DNA of 64,000 nt from NCBI RefSeq assembly GCF_001426225.1, contig NZ_LMRT01000014.1:767869-831868 (forward strand). The letters are read 5' to 3'. The number at the start of each line of letters is the position of its first letter. The stretch's first letter is position 1. Source of the DNA: Allobosea sp. Leaf344. GTDB lineage: Bacteria > Pseudomonadota > Alphaproteobacteria > Rhizobiales > Beijerinckiaceae. A program made the translations under genes and the position numbers. Shown here one piece after another: positions 7,872-15,699 of the stretch. The notes beneath the pieces were generated by a model. The model was not told the DNA's origin and ran no database searches. It saw only the letters and a list, made by a program, of their open reading frames with translations.

Positions 7872-10331
7872 TCAGTATTTGAAGGCGAGCGAGAACTGCG
7901 CGGAGCGTCCCGGCGCGAGATACACGTAAGGCGAGCCGCTGCGGTAGAACGCGTCGTACAGCACCTCGTTGGTGAGGTTCAGGACCTGGACCTTGGCGGA
8001 GATGGTCGGGGTGAATTTGTACTCGGCCAGCGCATCGAAACGCCAACCCGCCGGCAGCACATTGTTGTTCGCCGCGAGCGTCCCGCCATATTGCTTGCCG
8101 GTATAGGTCGCCTGGACGCCGACTGCGAGCTTGTCGGTGACGTCGTATTTCGCGAGGATATTGAAGGATTCATGCGCCACATTGGCGAGCTTGCGCCCGA
8201 TATTGGCGGCGGTGACCGATTTCGTCACCTCCGAGGTCATGAACACGGCGCCACCGAACAGGCTGAGCCGATCCATGACCTTGCCGCCGACGCTGAACTC
8301 GACGCCTTCGACCTTGTATTCGCCGCCGCCGACGATGCTGCCGCCGAAGCTTTCGCGGGCATTGTTCTTCTCGGTCCGGAACAGGGCCGCGGTCATCAGC
8401 AGGCGGCGGTCGAACGCCTCCCATTTCGCGCCGACCTCGTAGGATTTGTTCTTCTCCGGGCCGATCGTCGCGTTCTGCGCGGTGAGGCCGCCATAATCAT
8501 TGCCGCCGCCGTCGAGCTCGGCGCCGGAGGGGTTGGAGGAGGTGCCGTAGGCGGCGTAGATCGCGAGCTCCGGCAGCAGCTTGTAGGTCGCGCCGAGATT
8601 GTAGTTGACCAGCGTATCGTCGCGGCTGAGCGTGGTGACGACGCCGTTCGTCGCCGTCGAGCTCGCCGTGGTGTCGTAATGCTCGACGCGCACGCCGCCG
8701 CTCAGATAGAGCCGGTCCTGGATGTTGATCGTGTCGAGCGCATAGAGGCTCGCCGTATCGACCTTCACCTGCGTCGGGCGCCCGGTCTTGATGAACTGGC
8801 CGGTCCAGGGGATGTCGACCCCGCGCGGATTCCACAGGTTCAGGGTCGAGCCCGGGATATTGGTGACGCCGAACGCCTCCGTCGCCAAAGCGAGATAGGT
8901 GTCGCGCGAGAGATCCTCGCGGCTGAATTCGGCGCCGGTGACCAGCGTGTGCTTCCAGCCGAAGGTCTCGAACTTGAAGGTGGCGTTGGTCTGGTTGGCG
9001 TAGGTCTCGACCTCCTGATAGCGGCTCTTGGCGGTCGATGGCACGGTCCAGAGCAGCGGATTGGCCGCGGTGCGCACCGGCGTGCCCGGCGCACCCGCGA
9101 CATAGTCCAGCACCGAGAAGCCGTAGCGCGAGATGTTGGTGACGTTGAACCAGGGCGTCACGTCCCATTCGACCTTGGCCGAGGCGATGTCCTGCTTCGC
9201 CTTCTGGAAATCGCGATTGGGCAGGCCGTAGAAATTCGAGCGCCGCAGCCCGTTCTCGGTGAAGGGCCGCAGATTGGTGGTGTCGAACGGCACGCCCCAA
9301 TCGGGCAGCTGGTCGATATCGGTGTGGGAGTAGCTCAGCGTGACCTTGAAGGTCTCGAGCGGGCGATAGGTGACCGCGAAGGCACCGCCCCAGCGATTGT
9401 CGAAGACCTCGTCGCGCCCGGCGACATCGGCGAGCTGGCCCATGCCGTTGATGCGGATGGCGAGGTCGGGATTGACGACGTAATTGGTGTCGAGCGTGGC
9501 GCGGCGGGTCGCATCCGTGCCGAGCTGCACCCCGGCATTCATGAAGTTGACGAAGGACGGGGCCTTGGTGACGACGTTGACGGCGCCGCCCGACGAGCCG
9601 CGCCCGCCGACCGTGCCGGACGGACCCTTCAGGATCTCGACCTGCTCGGTGTTGAAGTTCTCGCGGATATTGACGCCGGCATCGCGGACGCCGTCGACAT
9701 AGATGTCGTTGCGGGCGTCGAAACCCCGGATCGAGACGCGGTCGCCATAGGCATTGCCGCCCTCGCCCGTTCCCAGCGTCAGGCCGGGGGTGGTGCGCAC
9801 CAGTTCACGGAAGGAGGTCGCGCCCTTGTCGGCGATCACCTCCTTGGGGATCGTGGTGACGGTGCGGGGGGTGTTCAGCAGCGGCTCGGTGAGCTTGCCG
9901 GAGGCCGAGCGGTCGACCTTGTAGGGGGCGGCGGCATCGGCATAGGGGTTGGCGCCCGGTGCGGCGGGCGCCGGGCCGGCCGGTGCCGGCGCGGCGGTGG
10001 CGACGGGGCGCGCGGCCCGCGGCCGGGCGGCCGCCCGGCTCGGCGCGCGGGCTGGCGTGGCACGGGCCCTGGCGGGCTGGGCGCGGCGCACCTCCGCGGG
10101 AGCCTCGACATTCAGCGCCGGCAGCTGTCCTGACGCCGATTGGGCGCGGGCCTCGTCCAGCGGCGCGGTGGAGGCGATGCAGGCCGCGGCGAAGACGCCG
10201 AGCGCCGCCGGATGGGACGCGGCCGAGGCCACACGATTGGCAGCGGGAAGTTTGGCAGTGGGAAGTTTGGCAGTGAGAATCGATGTCGGCTCTGCGCCTC
10301 GCAAGGAAAACGGAATCTTTGTGTTGCTCAT
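7872..10331 (-). CDS. TonB-dependent siderophore receptor
   Basis: An 819-residue outer-membrane receptor for a ferric siderophore. The start is the ATG at 10331 ([10 protein letters not shown]), with an AGGGG ribosome site about 9 bases upstream; an upstream in-frame ATG would add 43 residues with no signal character. A long export sequence ends near ARAQS, followed by an Ala/Pro/Arg-rich linker of about 60 residues. The plug domain follows ([51 protein letters not shown]), then the beta-barrel, ending SLAFKY with the terminal aromatic expected for barrel assembly. The siderophore-type plug wording fits hydroxamate or catecholate receptors, but the ligand cannot be read from sequence. First gene of the iron operon. 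Confidence 0.92.
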   Translation of the reverse strand: MSNTKIPFSLRGAEPTSILTAKLPTAKLPAANRVASAASHPAALGVFAAACIASTAPLDEARAQSASGQLPALNVEAPAEVRRAQPARARATPARAPSRAAARPRAARPVATAAPAPAGPAPAAPGANPYADAAAPYKVDRSASGKLTEPLLNTPRTVTTIPKEVIADKGATSFRELVRTTPGLTLGTGEGGNAYGDRVSIRGFDARNDIYVDGVRDAGVNIRENFNTEQVEILKGPSGTVGGRGSSGGAVNVVTKAPSFVNFMNAGVQLGTDATRRATLDTNYVVNPDLAIRINGMGQLADVAGRDEVFDNRWGGAFAVTYRPLETFKVTLSYSHTDIDQLPDWGVPFDTTNLRPFTENGLRRSNFYGLPNRDFQKAKQDIASAKVEWDVTPWFNVTNISRYGFSVLDYVAGAPGTPVRTAANPLLWTVPSTAKSRYQEVETYANQTNATFKFETFGWKHTLVTGAEFSREDLSRDTYLALATEAFGVTNIPGSTLNLWNPRGVDIPWTGQFIKTGRPTQVKVDTASLYALDTINIQDRLYLSGGVRVEHYDTTASSTATNGVVTTLSRDDTLVNYNLGATYKLLPELAIYAAYGTSSNPSGAELDGGGNDYGGLTAQNATIGPEKNKSYEVGAKWEAFDRRLLMTAALFRTEKNNARESFGGSIVGGGEYKVEGVEFSVGGKVMDRLSLFGGAVFMTSEVTKSVTAANIGRKLANVAHESFNILAKYDVTDKLAVGVQATYTGKQYGGTLAANNNVLPAGWRFDALAEYKFTPTISAKVQVLNLTNEVLYDAFYRSGSPYVYLAPGRSAQFSLAFKY
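10236..10279 (-). repeat. Three imperfect 15-base tandem repeats in the receptor signal region
   Basis: Unit TTTGGCAGTGGGAAG on the plus strand, about three copies, the outer two imperfect. On the coding strand it encodes repeated TAKLP at residues about 18-30. The unit is a multiple of three, so copy-number change would keep the frame and only lengthen or shorten the N-terminal region before the signal-peptide core. Confidence 0.7.
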
Positions 10332-10342
10332 GACAGCCCCTG

Positions 10343-10364
10343 GCACGGCGCAACGGCGCCGTGC
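10343..10364 (-). other. Hairpin in the leader of the receptor mRNA
   Basis: GCACGGCGC / GCGCCGTGC, a perfect 9-base stem with a 4-base loop, ending about 11 bases before the receptor start codon and just upstream of the AGGGG ribosome site. It could affect mRNA stability or ribosome access. No known riboswitch is recognised. Confidence 0.45.
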
Positions 10365-10475
10365 ATGCCCGAAATGTGAGTGATGAACGAGCTGGGTTGC
10401 CGTTCGAGGGGGCTGCCTGTCGTCTGGCGGCTTTTTGCGGCGCAGAATGCCGAGCGTCAATGACGAATTGGCAAC

Positions 10476-10504
10476 ACTAATGTGAAAATCTCGATCAATA
10501 TCAA
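10476..10504 (-). promoter_or_regulatory. Putative sigma-70 promoter of the iron operon
   Basis: On the minus strand TTGATA, 17 bases, ATTAGT, in a locally AT-rich stretch about 145 bases upstream of the receptor ATG. The -35 match is fair and the -10 weak. The Irr-like box lies 5 bases upstream of the -35. Confidence 0.35.
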
Positions 10505-10508
10505 TAAC

Positions 10509-10523
10509 TTAGAAGTATTCTAA
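10509..10523. promoter_or_regulatory. Putative Irr box (iron control element)
   Basis: TTAGAA-GTA-TTCTAA, a perfect 6+6 inverted repeat with a 3-base spacer, matching the core of the Irr-binding element of Hyphomicrobiales (TTAGAA...TTCTAA). Irr is the heme-responsive Fur-family regulator that controls iron genes in this order. Position upstream of a siderophore-receptor operon fits. Whether Irr activates or represses here cannot be told; a site just upstream of the -35 would suit activation. Confidence 0.65.
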
Positions 10524-10605
10524 TGAAGAACTGCGGGCCTTCCTCCCCTGCCCGGCTGCCGCTCCGGACCCTGTATCCCGCCATGGCGAAAGGCGCGCCG
10601 GCCGC

Positions 10606-11466
10606 TCAGCCGGCCTTGCGGCGCGGGGCCTCGGCGGCCGGTGCGGACGCCTTCTTGCGCTTGCTCGGCTTGGCCTCGGCAGCCGCCGCGGCCTGGCCGG
10701 CGCTGGCGCGCAGCGCTTCCATGAGATCGACCACCTTGGAGGGCGCGGGCGGCTTGCGCGCCTTCAGGGTGCGGCCTTCCTGCTTGGCCCTGACCAGCTC
10801 GGCGAGCGCCGCCTCATAGCGGTCGTCGAAGGCGGCCGGGTCGAATTCGCCGCGCTTGGTGTTGATGATGTGCTTGGCGAGGTCGAGCATCTCGCCCTTC
10901 AGCTTCAGCTTTGGCAGATCCGAGAAGGCGGTGTCGGAGGAGCGGACCTCGTAATCATAGTTCAGCGTATGCGCGACCAGCCCCTGCCCCTGGGCGCGGA
11001 TCATCACCGTGCGGTGGCGGCGAAACAGCACCGCCTGTGCGACGGCCGCCGCCTGGCTCTCCCGCAGCGCCTCGCGGATCACGGCGAAGGGCTCGGCCGC
11101 GATCTTCTCCGCGGGAGCGAGGTAATAGGGTTTGTCGAAATAGACGGTGTCGATGTCGCCGCAGGGGACGAAGGCCGTCACGTCGAGCTTCTTGTCGCTG
11201 ACCGGCATGATCTTGGCGACCTCGTCGGGCTCGATCAGCACGTAGCGCCCATCGCCGACCTCGAAGCCCTTGACCTGGTCGTCGCGCTCGACCGGCTTGT
11301 TGGTGACGGGATCGATGAATTCGCGGCGTACACGATGGCCGGTGGCGCGGTTCAGCGTGTGGAAGGAGATACGCTCGGCGGTGCTCGCCCCGGTATAGAG
11401 CGCGACCGGGCAAGACAATTCGCCGAAGCTCAGAAAGCCTTTCCAGACTGCACGGATCCCGGCCAT
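10606..11466 (-). CDS. ku: Ku-type DNA end-binding protein (first copy)
   Basis: A 286-residue bacterial Ku protein. Ku forms a ring around double-strand DNA ends and recruits the ligase LigD in non-homologous end joining. The start ATG at 11466 (MAGIRAVWKGFLSFG) matches the family N-terminus. The Ku core is complete: CPVALYTG, ISFHTLNRATGHRV, ERDDQVKGFEVGDGRYV, the PYYLAP region and EMLDLAKHII. The tail (about 245-286) is Ala/Lys-rich, as in Ku proteins that use the C-terminus to contact DNA. A perfect EcfG-type promoter lies upstream at 11510-11534. It is divergent from a second ku 140 bases away; no ligD is in the window. Confidence 0.95.
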   Translation of the reverse strand: MAGIRAVWKGFLSFGELSCPVALYTGASTAERISFHTLNRATGHRVRREFIDPVTNKPVERDDQVKGFEVGDGRYVLIEPDEVAKIMPVSDKKLDVTAFVPCGDIDTVYFDKPYYLAPAEKIAAEPFAVIREALRESQAAAVAQAVLFRRHRTVMIRAQGQGLVAHTLNYDYEVRSSDTAFSDLPKLKLKGEMLDLAKHIINTKRGEFDPAAFDDRYEAALAELVRAKQEGRTLKARKPPAPSKVVDLMEALRASAGQAAAAAEAKPSKRKKASAPAAEAPRRKAG

Positions 11467-11509
11467 CGACGCTCCTCCCCGCACCCTCACGCTGGCGCCG
11501 CAGCGCTTC

Positions 11510-11534
11510 AACGCCCGCGGCAGGGACACGTTCC
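11510..11534 (-). promoter_or_regulatory. EcfG-type promoter for the first ku
   Basis: On the minus strand GGAAC (11534-11530), 16 bases, CGTT (11513-11510): an exact match to the general-stress sigma factor (EcfG/SigT) consensus of alphaproteobacteria. The -10 lies 44 bases before the ku ATG. Confidence 0.7.
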
Positions 11535-11555
11535 GCCGGGCCGGCGGCGGAATCA

Positions 11556-11580
11556 GGAACCGCCTGCGAACTGGCGCATT
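11556..11580 (+). promoter_or_regulatory. EcfG-like promoter for the second ku
   Basis: GGAAC, 16 bases, CATT, one mismatch in the -10 element, 27 bases before the ku ATG at 11607. It mirrors the exact promoter of the divergent ku. Less certain because the CGTT core is altered. Confidence 0.4.
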
Positions 11581-11606
11581 GTCCTGAGGTCGTCACGGAG
11601 ACCCTC

Positions 11607-12572
11607 ATGGCCCAGCGCACCTTCTGGAAGGGCTACCTCAAGCTGTCGCTGGTGACCTGCCCGGTGGCGATGTCGCCCGCCACCAGCGAGAGCGAGAAGG
11701 TCCGCTTCCACACCGTCAACCGGGCGACCGGCAACCGCATCGTCAGCCGCTATGTCGATCTCGAGACCGGCAAGCCGGTCCGCGACGAGGAGGAGGCGAA
11801 GGGCTACCAGACGGGCGACGACAGCTTCGTCATCCTCGAGGACGAGGATCTCGACACGGTGGCGCTAGAAAGCACCCGCACCATCGATATCGACATGTTC
11901 GTGCCGCGCGACAGCATCCCCTGGGTCTATCTCGACAGCCCGCATTACCTCGTGCCGAACGATCAGGTCGGCGAAGAGGCTTTCGCCGTGATCCGGGAGG
12001 CGATGGCGGCGACCAAGATGGTCGGCATCTCGCGGGTAGTTCTCTATCGGCGCGAGCGGGCGGTGATGCTGGAGCCGCGCGATAAGGGCATCGTGCTCTG
12101 GACGCTGCGCTATGGCGACGAGGTCCGCGATCAGAAGGCCTATTTCGCCGGTATCGACAAGGCGAAGCCGGAGCCGGAGATGCTGCAGCTCGCCACCCGC
12201 TTCATCGAGCAGAAGCGCGAGGCCTGGTCGCCCGAGATGGTCCAGGACCCGCTGCAGGAGAAGCTGCTCCAGCTGATCGCCACCAAGAAGAAGAGAAAGC
12301 CGAAGCCGTCCGCTTCCGGCGAGCCTGCGGAGCGCAAGGACAATGTCATCAACCTGTTCGATGCGCTGAAGAAGAGCCTGGCCCAGGACAAATCCGAGGC
12401 GGGCTCCGCCAAATCCTCTGCCAAGACGGGCGATGCCAAGACGAGCGCCGCCAAGACGGCCGCGTCCAAAGCCGACGCGAAGAAGAGCGACGCGAAGAAG
12501 AGTGCTGCCGCCGAAGCGGGAGAGAAGAAGGCCACGCGCAAGCCCGCCGCCAAATCGAAGCGCAGCTCCTGA
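11607..12572 (+). CDS. ku: Ku-type DNA end-binding protein (second copy)
   Basis: A 321-residue Ku paralogue, clearly different in sequence from the neighbouring copy. Core motifs are MAQRTFWKGYLKLSLVTCPV, VRFHTVNRATGNRIV, EEEAKGYQTGDD, SPHYLVP and EMLQLATRFI. The C-terminal 75 residues are a Lys/Ala/Ser tail with repeated AKK and DAKK blocks, much longer than in the first copy, giving a strongly basic disordered arm likely to bind DNA. Two Ku proteins could form a heterodimer or act under different conditions, as reported for multi-Ku rhizobia. Convergent with the small gene ending at 12612. Confidence 0.95.
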   Translation: MAQRTFWKGYLKLSLVTCPVAMSPATSESEKVRFHTVNRATGNRIVSRYVDLETGKPVRDEEEAKGYQTGDDSFVILEDEDLDTVALESTRTIDIDMFVPRDSIPWVYLDSPHYLVPNDQVGEEAFAVIREAMAATKMVGISRVVLYRRERAVMLEPRDKGIVLWTLRYGDEVRDQKAYFAGIDKAKPEPEMLQLATRFIEQKREAWSPEMVQDPLQEKLLQLIATKKKRKPKPSASGEPAERKDNVINLFDALKKSLAQDKSEAGSAKSSAKTGDAKTSAAKTAASKADAKKSDAKKSAAAEAGEKKATRKPAAKSKRSS

Positions 12573-12611
12573 AGCCTGCAGCCCGCATCGGACCGTAGCA
12601 GGCGCCTAGTC

Positions 12612-12905
12612 TCAGTCCGCCTTGAGTTTCCCGAGATTGCCCGGCAGCCCGGCGAAGGGCAGCTCGTCCGGCGCCACGTCGCCGACCGGCGCGTCAACGC
12701 TGCCGCGCTTCTCCCCGAGAAGCCGCTGGGCCGCGTCGGAAATCGCGGCCGGCGGCGCCATCTCCTCCTGCAGATGCCATTCGACCGTGTTGCGATCCCA
12801 GCCCGAGGCCCGGACCAGCGCGTCCACCCAATCCTGCTGCGGGAATTCCTGCTGCATCGTCAAGGCGAGCTGGCGGCCGGTCTGCATGCTGTCGGTTCCC
12901 TGCAT
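12612..12905 (-). CDS. Small hypothetical protein with EcfG-type promoter
   Basis: A 97-residue soluble protein (MQGTDSMQTGRQLAL...), unknown function. Three in-frame ATGs occur within 10 bases (12914, 12911, 12905). I chose 12905 because the AGGGAG ribosome site then has a 9-base spacing; from 12914 it would touch the start codon. The first half (QDWVDALVRASGWDRNTVEWHL) resembles a small helical domain, and the tail is Pro/Gly/Asp-rich. No membrane segment or Cys. An EcfG-type promoter sits directly upstream, so it is probably stress-induced. It converges on the second ku gene. Confidence 0.65.
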   Translation of the reverse strand: MQGTDSMQTGRQLALTMQQEFPQQDWVDALVRASGWDRNTVEWHLQEEMAPPAAISDAAQRLLGEKRGSVDAPVGDVAPDELPFAGLPGNLGKLKAD

Positions 12906-12928
12906 GATCATCATCTCCCTGAGCGGAG

Positions 12929-12953
12929 AACCCGGGCCGCGGAGCGTGGTTCC
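12929..12953 (-). promoter_or_regulatory. EcfG-type promoter for the small gene at 12612
   Basis: On the minus strand GGAAC (12953-12949), 16 bases, GGTT (12932-12929). The first base of the -10 differs from CGTT, a position that varies in known EcfG promoters. It lies 24 bases before the chosen start, giving a very short leader. Confidence 0.55.
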
Positions 12954-13092
12954 GGCCGCCGCCCCCGGCTTGCGTCCGCGTCGGCTTTTCCGGAAGGAGG
13001 CTTATCAAAGGTTAATGATCGCGAATGGCGACGACCTAGCCTTGTGCGTTTGCAGCCGCACACGCGCTGCGACAGGTATTGGGAGTGCCCGC

Positions 13093-13977
13093 ATGGACAA
13101 GGCTCTGGCGAGAACCATCCGCCCGCTCGAACAATCCCGGGACTGGATCCGTGGCGAGATCGGCCCCAAGCCCAGCATGGCCCTGCTGCGTCCGCAGGAT
13201 CTCTCGGTCGACGCCGCCTATCAGCGAGACCTCTCGCCGAAATCGCTCAAGCTGATCCGCAAGCTGGTCGAGGAATGGGACTGGCGCAAATACAAGGTGC
13301 CGGTGGTTACCCGGGTCGGCGACGCCTGGCACGTCATCGACGGGCAGCATACGGCGATCGCCGCCGTCAGCCATGGCGGCATCGATGAGCTCGAGGTGCT
13401 GGTGGTCGAGGCCGGCAGCCAGCAGGACCGCGCCAGCGCCTTCATCGGCCACAACAAGGACCGGGTGCAGATCACCAACAGCCAGCTGTTCTTCGCCGCC
13501 GCGGCGAGCGGCGACGAGGACGCGCTGACGGCGCTGCAGATCTGCGAGCGGGCCGGCGCCACCGTGCTGCGCAACCCCTCTCCCGGCCGCCCCTTCCGCG
13601 AAGGCGAGCTGATCGCGGTGGCGGCGCTGGTGCAGCTCGTGCGCCGGCGCTCCGCGGTGAAGGCGCGCATCGTCATCGAGACCCTGGTCAAGGCCCGCGC
13701 CGCGCCGATCACCGCCGATCTGATCCGCGCCGTCGACATGGTGCTGAACGACAAGAATTACGGCGATGTCGAGCCCGACGACATCGTCACCGCCTTCGAC
13801 CGCTTCGGCCCGGCGCTCTCGACCAAGGCGATCGAGCTCGCCATGGCCAAGAGCCTGCAGCGCTCGCGGGCGCTCGGCATCGTGCTCTACCAGCATCTGC
13901 GCAAGCGCAAGCCGGTCCGCACCCCCGACGAATCCCGTGTCCACATGGCAGCGGCGCTGGCCCAGCCGGAGCGCTGA
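13093..13977 (+). CDS. ParB/Srx-fold-like nuclease-domain protein, function unknown
   Basis: A 294-residue cytoplasmic protein. The ATG at 13093 (MDKALARTIRPL) is chosen; the open frame extends 157 codons further upstream but that part covers the opposite-strand small gene and reads as non-coding. The N-terminal third has the layout of a ParB/sulfiredoxin-like domain: LSVDAAYQRDLSPKSLKLI, a beta-strand pair around KVPVVTR, then VIDGQHTAIAAVSHG, where DGQH replaces the usual DGxHR motif. The rest is alpha-helical. It has no DNA-binding helix-turn-helix that I can see, so chromosome partitioning is unlikely. It resembles free-standing ParB-like proteins of unknown role found in many proteobacteria. 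Confidence 0.75.
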   Translation: MDKALARTIRPLEQSRDWIRGEIGPKPSMALLRPQDLSVDAAYQRDLSPKSLKLIRKLVEEWDWRKYKVPVVTRVGDAWHVIDGQHTAIAAVSHGGIDELEVLVVEAGSQQDRASAFIGHNKDRVQITNSQLFFAAAASGDEDALTALQICERAGATVLRNPSPGRPFREGELIAVAALVQLVRRRSAVKARIVIETLVKARAAPITADLIRAVDMVLNDKNYGDVEPDDIVTAFDRFGPALSTKAIELAMAKSLQRSRALGIVLYQHLRKRKPVRTPDESRVHMAAALAQPER

Positions 13978-14005
13978 TCGCGTCTCCCGCGCCAAAGCCT
14001 GAAGA

Positions 14006-14281
14006 TTGGACACGCGGGAACCCGGTCGCCGCACCCCGATTTCAACGGCATTGCGGGAGGTGGCCAAGAGCCGTTCGCGTGTCCTGACCGATCACGAGGC
14101 GATCCGCGGCTGGGCGACCGATCGCGGCGGACGGGCCTGCGACGACCCCGTCATCCGTTCCTGTGCCGCTGCCGGGCTTCTGGCGGCCGTACTCGACGCG
14201 CTCAACTCCGGCGTGCCCCGGATCGTCGCCGCCGAGACCTCGAAGGAGGCGCCGGCGGAGCTGGAGGCCCTGCCCTCCTGA
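14006..14281 (+). CDS. Small hypothetical protein, TTG start
   Basis: A 91-residue soluble protein. The only in-frame starts are TTG at 14006 and a GTG at 14060 whose ribosome site would touch the codon. The core, VLTDHEAIRGWATDRGGRAC, resembles a family of small alphaproteobacterial proteins with a DHDEIRRWAEERGG-like segment, which have no assigned function. One Cys pair (ACDD and RSCAAA). It follows the ParB-like gene by 28 bases and may share its transcript. Confidence 0.5.
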   Translation: MDTREPGRRTPISTALREVAKSRSRVLTDHEAIRGWATDRGGRACDDPVIRSCAAAGLLAAVLDALNSGVPRIVAAETSKEAPAELEALPS

Positions 14282-14293
14282 GCGCAGGCACCG

Positions 14294-15229
14294 TCACAGC
14301 GGCGGCTGCGGCGCGGGGGCGCGTGGCAGGCTGTTGTGGATGGACGTCGCCGCCACGGCCGCATGGCCGATCGCGACGGAGATCTGGTGGATGTCCGAGA
14401 CCACGTCGCCCGCGGCATAGAGGCCTGGCACGCTCGTCGCATATCTCTCATCGACGAGGAGGCAGCCGGCCTCATCCACCTCGGCGCCCAAGGCGCCCGC
14501 CAGAGCGGAGCCGGGCGTCGCCCCGAGCGCCGGATAGACCCCGTCGAAGGCCTCGCTGTCGCCGGTCCGATAGCTCACCACCAGCGTGTTCCCCCTGCGC
14601 AGCAGCGGCCGCGTCGGTGCCAGTTCCCGCACGGCGACGCCGAGCTCCGCCAGTTCGCGGGCGGTCGCTTCGCTCAGCGCATCGGCGGCATCCGTGGTGG
14701 CGAGCGTGACGCTGGCCGTGAAACTGCGCAGAAACAGCGCCTTTCCAGCCGCTTTTTCGGCCGGGCCGATCACGCAGAGGCGCTGGTCGCGCCCCTCATA
14801 GCCGTCGCAGATCGGGCAGTAGCGCAGCAGCCCGTCGATCACCGCGGGGTCATGCGGCTCGAATTCCGGCCGGTGATCCTTGATTCCTGTGGCGAGCAGG
14901 ATGCTGCGCGCGGCGAGGCGCCGGTCGTTCACGGTCACCGCGAAACCCGCCTCCTCGCGGCTGAGTTCTGTGGCGAGGCCCCGCCGCATCTCCACCGGAT
15001 AGGCGCGGAGCTGGGCATCGAGCGCAGCCAGCAGCGTTTGCCCCGACACGCCCTCGCTCGCGCCGGGATAATTATGGGAATGGGGCGCGAGCCGCGCGCG
15101 GCTGTCGCCGTCATCGACCAGCAGGATGCGACGCCGGTAGCGCGCGAGATAGAGCGCGGCCGTCTTTCCCGCCGGACCACCGCCGATGATCACGCAATCG
15201 AAGGCCGGTCCTGAACCAAGATCTGTCAT
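14294..15229 (-). CDS. Thioredoxin-reductase-like flavoprotein
   Basis: A 311-residue FAD/NAD(P)-dependent pyridine nucleotide-disulfide oxidoreductase. It has an N-terminal FAD site CVIIGGGPAGKTAALYLAR, the class motif ATGIKD, a redox-active pair CPIC at Cys 138 and Cys 141 followed by DGYEG, and the C-terminal FAD motif GLYAAGDVVSD. The NAD(P) site CVIGPAEKAAGKALFL is atypical: the usual GGGxS/A is lost, so the electron donor may not be standard NADPH. It therefore belongs to the TrxB-like group rather than being the housekeeping thioredoxin reductase. Two weak EcfG-like sites lie upstream. It converges on the small gene ending at 14281. Confidence 0.8.
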   Translation of the reverse strand: MTDLGSGPAFDCVIIGGGPAGKTAALYLARYRRRILLVDDGDSRARLAPHSHNYPGASEGVSGQTLLAALDAQLRAYPVEMRRGLATELSREEAGFAVTVNDRRLAARSILLATGIKDHRPEFEPHDPAVIDGLLRYCPICDGYEGRDQRLCVIGPAEKAAGKALFLRSFTASVTLATTDAADALSEATARELAELGVAVRELAPTRPLLRRGNTLVVSYRTGDSEAFDGVYPALGATPGSALAGALGAEVDEAGCLLVDERYATSVPGLYAAGDVVSDIHQISVAIGHAAVAATSIHNSLPRAPAPQPPL

Positions 15230-15415
15230 CCCCGGCCAACGCGGGCGCGCTCCGCCTGTTCATTCCGGCCGTTCGCCGGCCGGTCGGCCGCTACAGCTCT
15301 GGCGAGGGCGAGGCCCCGTGGATGCCTCCGAACGGCCCGGCCGGGCGCCGGTTTCCTCCTCCCCCGCTGCAAGCCGCCGTCGCACGCTCGCGAATGCAAT
15401 GCTCTGGAGGCCGCA

Positions 15416-15559
15416 ATGGCAGCGAATTACTTGGTGACAGGTGGTGCAGGATTCATTGGGCGGTATCTCTGCAAGGAATTGCTGTCCGAGGGGTGGCGCG
15501 GGACCAGAATTTCGCCGGCGACCGCACCAATTGGTGGATCCCGAACCGGGCCTGCATAG
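15416..15559 (+). pseudogene. Remnant: N-terminus of an NAD-dependent epimerase
   Basis: A short frame (47 codons) opens with a good GGAGG ribosome site and an ATG, and encodes MAANYLVTGGAGFIGRYL, the Rossmann nucleotide-binding start of an extended SDR/NAD-dependent epimerase, up to about GWRG (near 15500). After that the sequence no longer fits an epimerase and a stop soon follows. A full gene would need about 300 codons. It is joined to the 3' end of another gene (next entry), which indicates an internal deletion. Confidence 0.65.
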
Positions 15560-15636
15560 AGGCGATGCTGCGCAGCGCGGGCCTCGCCGTGCTCGAGCGG
15601 CCGGCCGACGACGTCTATCTCTGCCGCGTCCGCTGA
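15499..15636 (+). pseudogene. Remnant: C-terminus of a TIGR04290-like methyltransferase
   Basis: In the frame one base away from the epimerase fragment, the last 45 residues (from RDQNFAGDRTNWWIPNRA, ending VYLCRVR) look like the C-terminal end of the mo5U34/TIGR04290 type of methyltransferase, where a DxTNWWxPN segment is typical. No start, no SAM-binding domain and no upstream part exist here. In other genomes this methyltransferase is encoded beside an epimerase and a glycosyltransferase, so the two fragments probably mark the ends of a lost cluster. Confidence 0.55.
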
Positions 15637-15639
15637 GCG

Positions 15640-15664
15640 GGAACCGCGACCCGCGAGCCGCGTT
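15640..15664 (+). promoter_or_regulatory. EcfG-type promoter for the 15700 small genes
   Basis: GGAAC (15640-15644), 16 bases, CGTT (15661-15664): an exact general-stress sigma factor consensus, 35 bases before the ATG at 15700. It lies immediately 3' of the methyltransferase remnant. Confidence 0.7.
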
Positions 15665-15699
15665 GCCGCTGTGGCCGGATGGCGCGCAGGAGACCCGAC

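Noticed and set aside
12622..13092. Upstream extension of the ParB-like gene
   Set aside because: It is antisense to the small stress gene at 12612-12905 and contains its promoter; the coding style begins at the ATG at 13093.
15238..15355. Two EcfG-like sites before the thioredoxin-reductase-like gene (TGAAC-N16-CGTT and GAAAC-N16-CGTT)
   Set aside because: Each has a mismatch in the strongly conserved GGAAC -35, so I do not list them as promoters; worth testing only if the other sites prove real.
15322..15498. Upstream part of the open frame leading to the methyltransferase remnant
   Set aside because: The translation before about 15499 shows no methyltransferase features and overlaps the epimerase start in another frame; only the last 45 codons look genuine.
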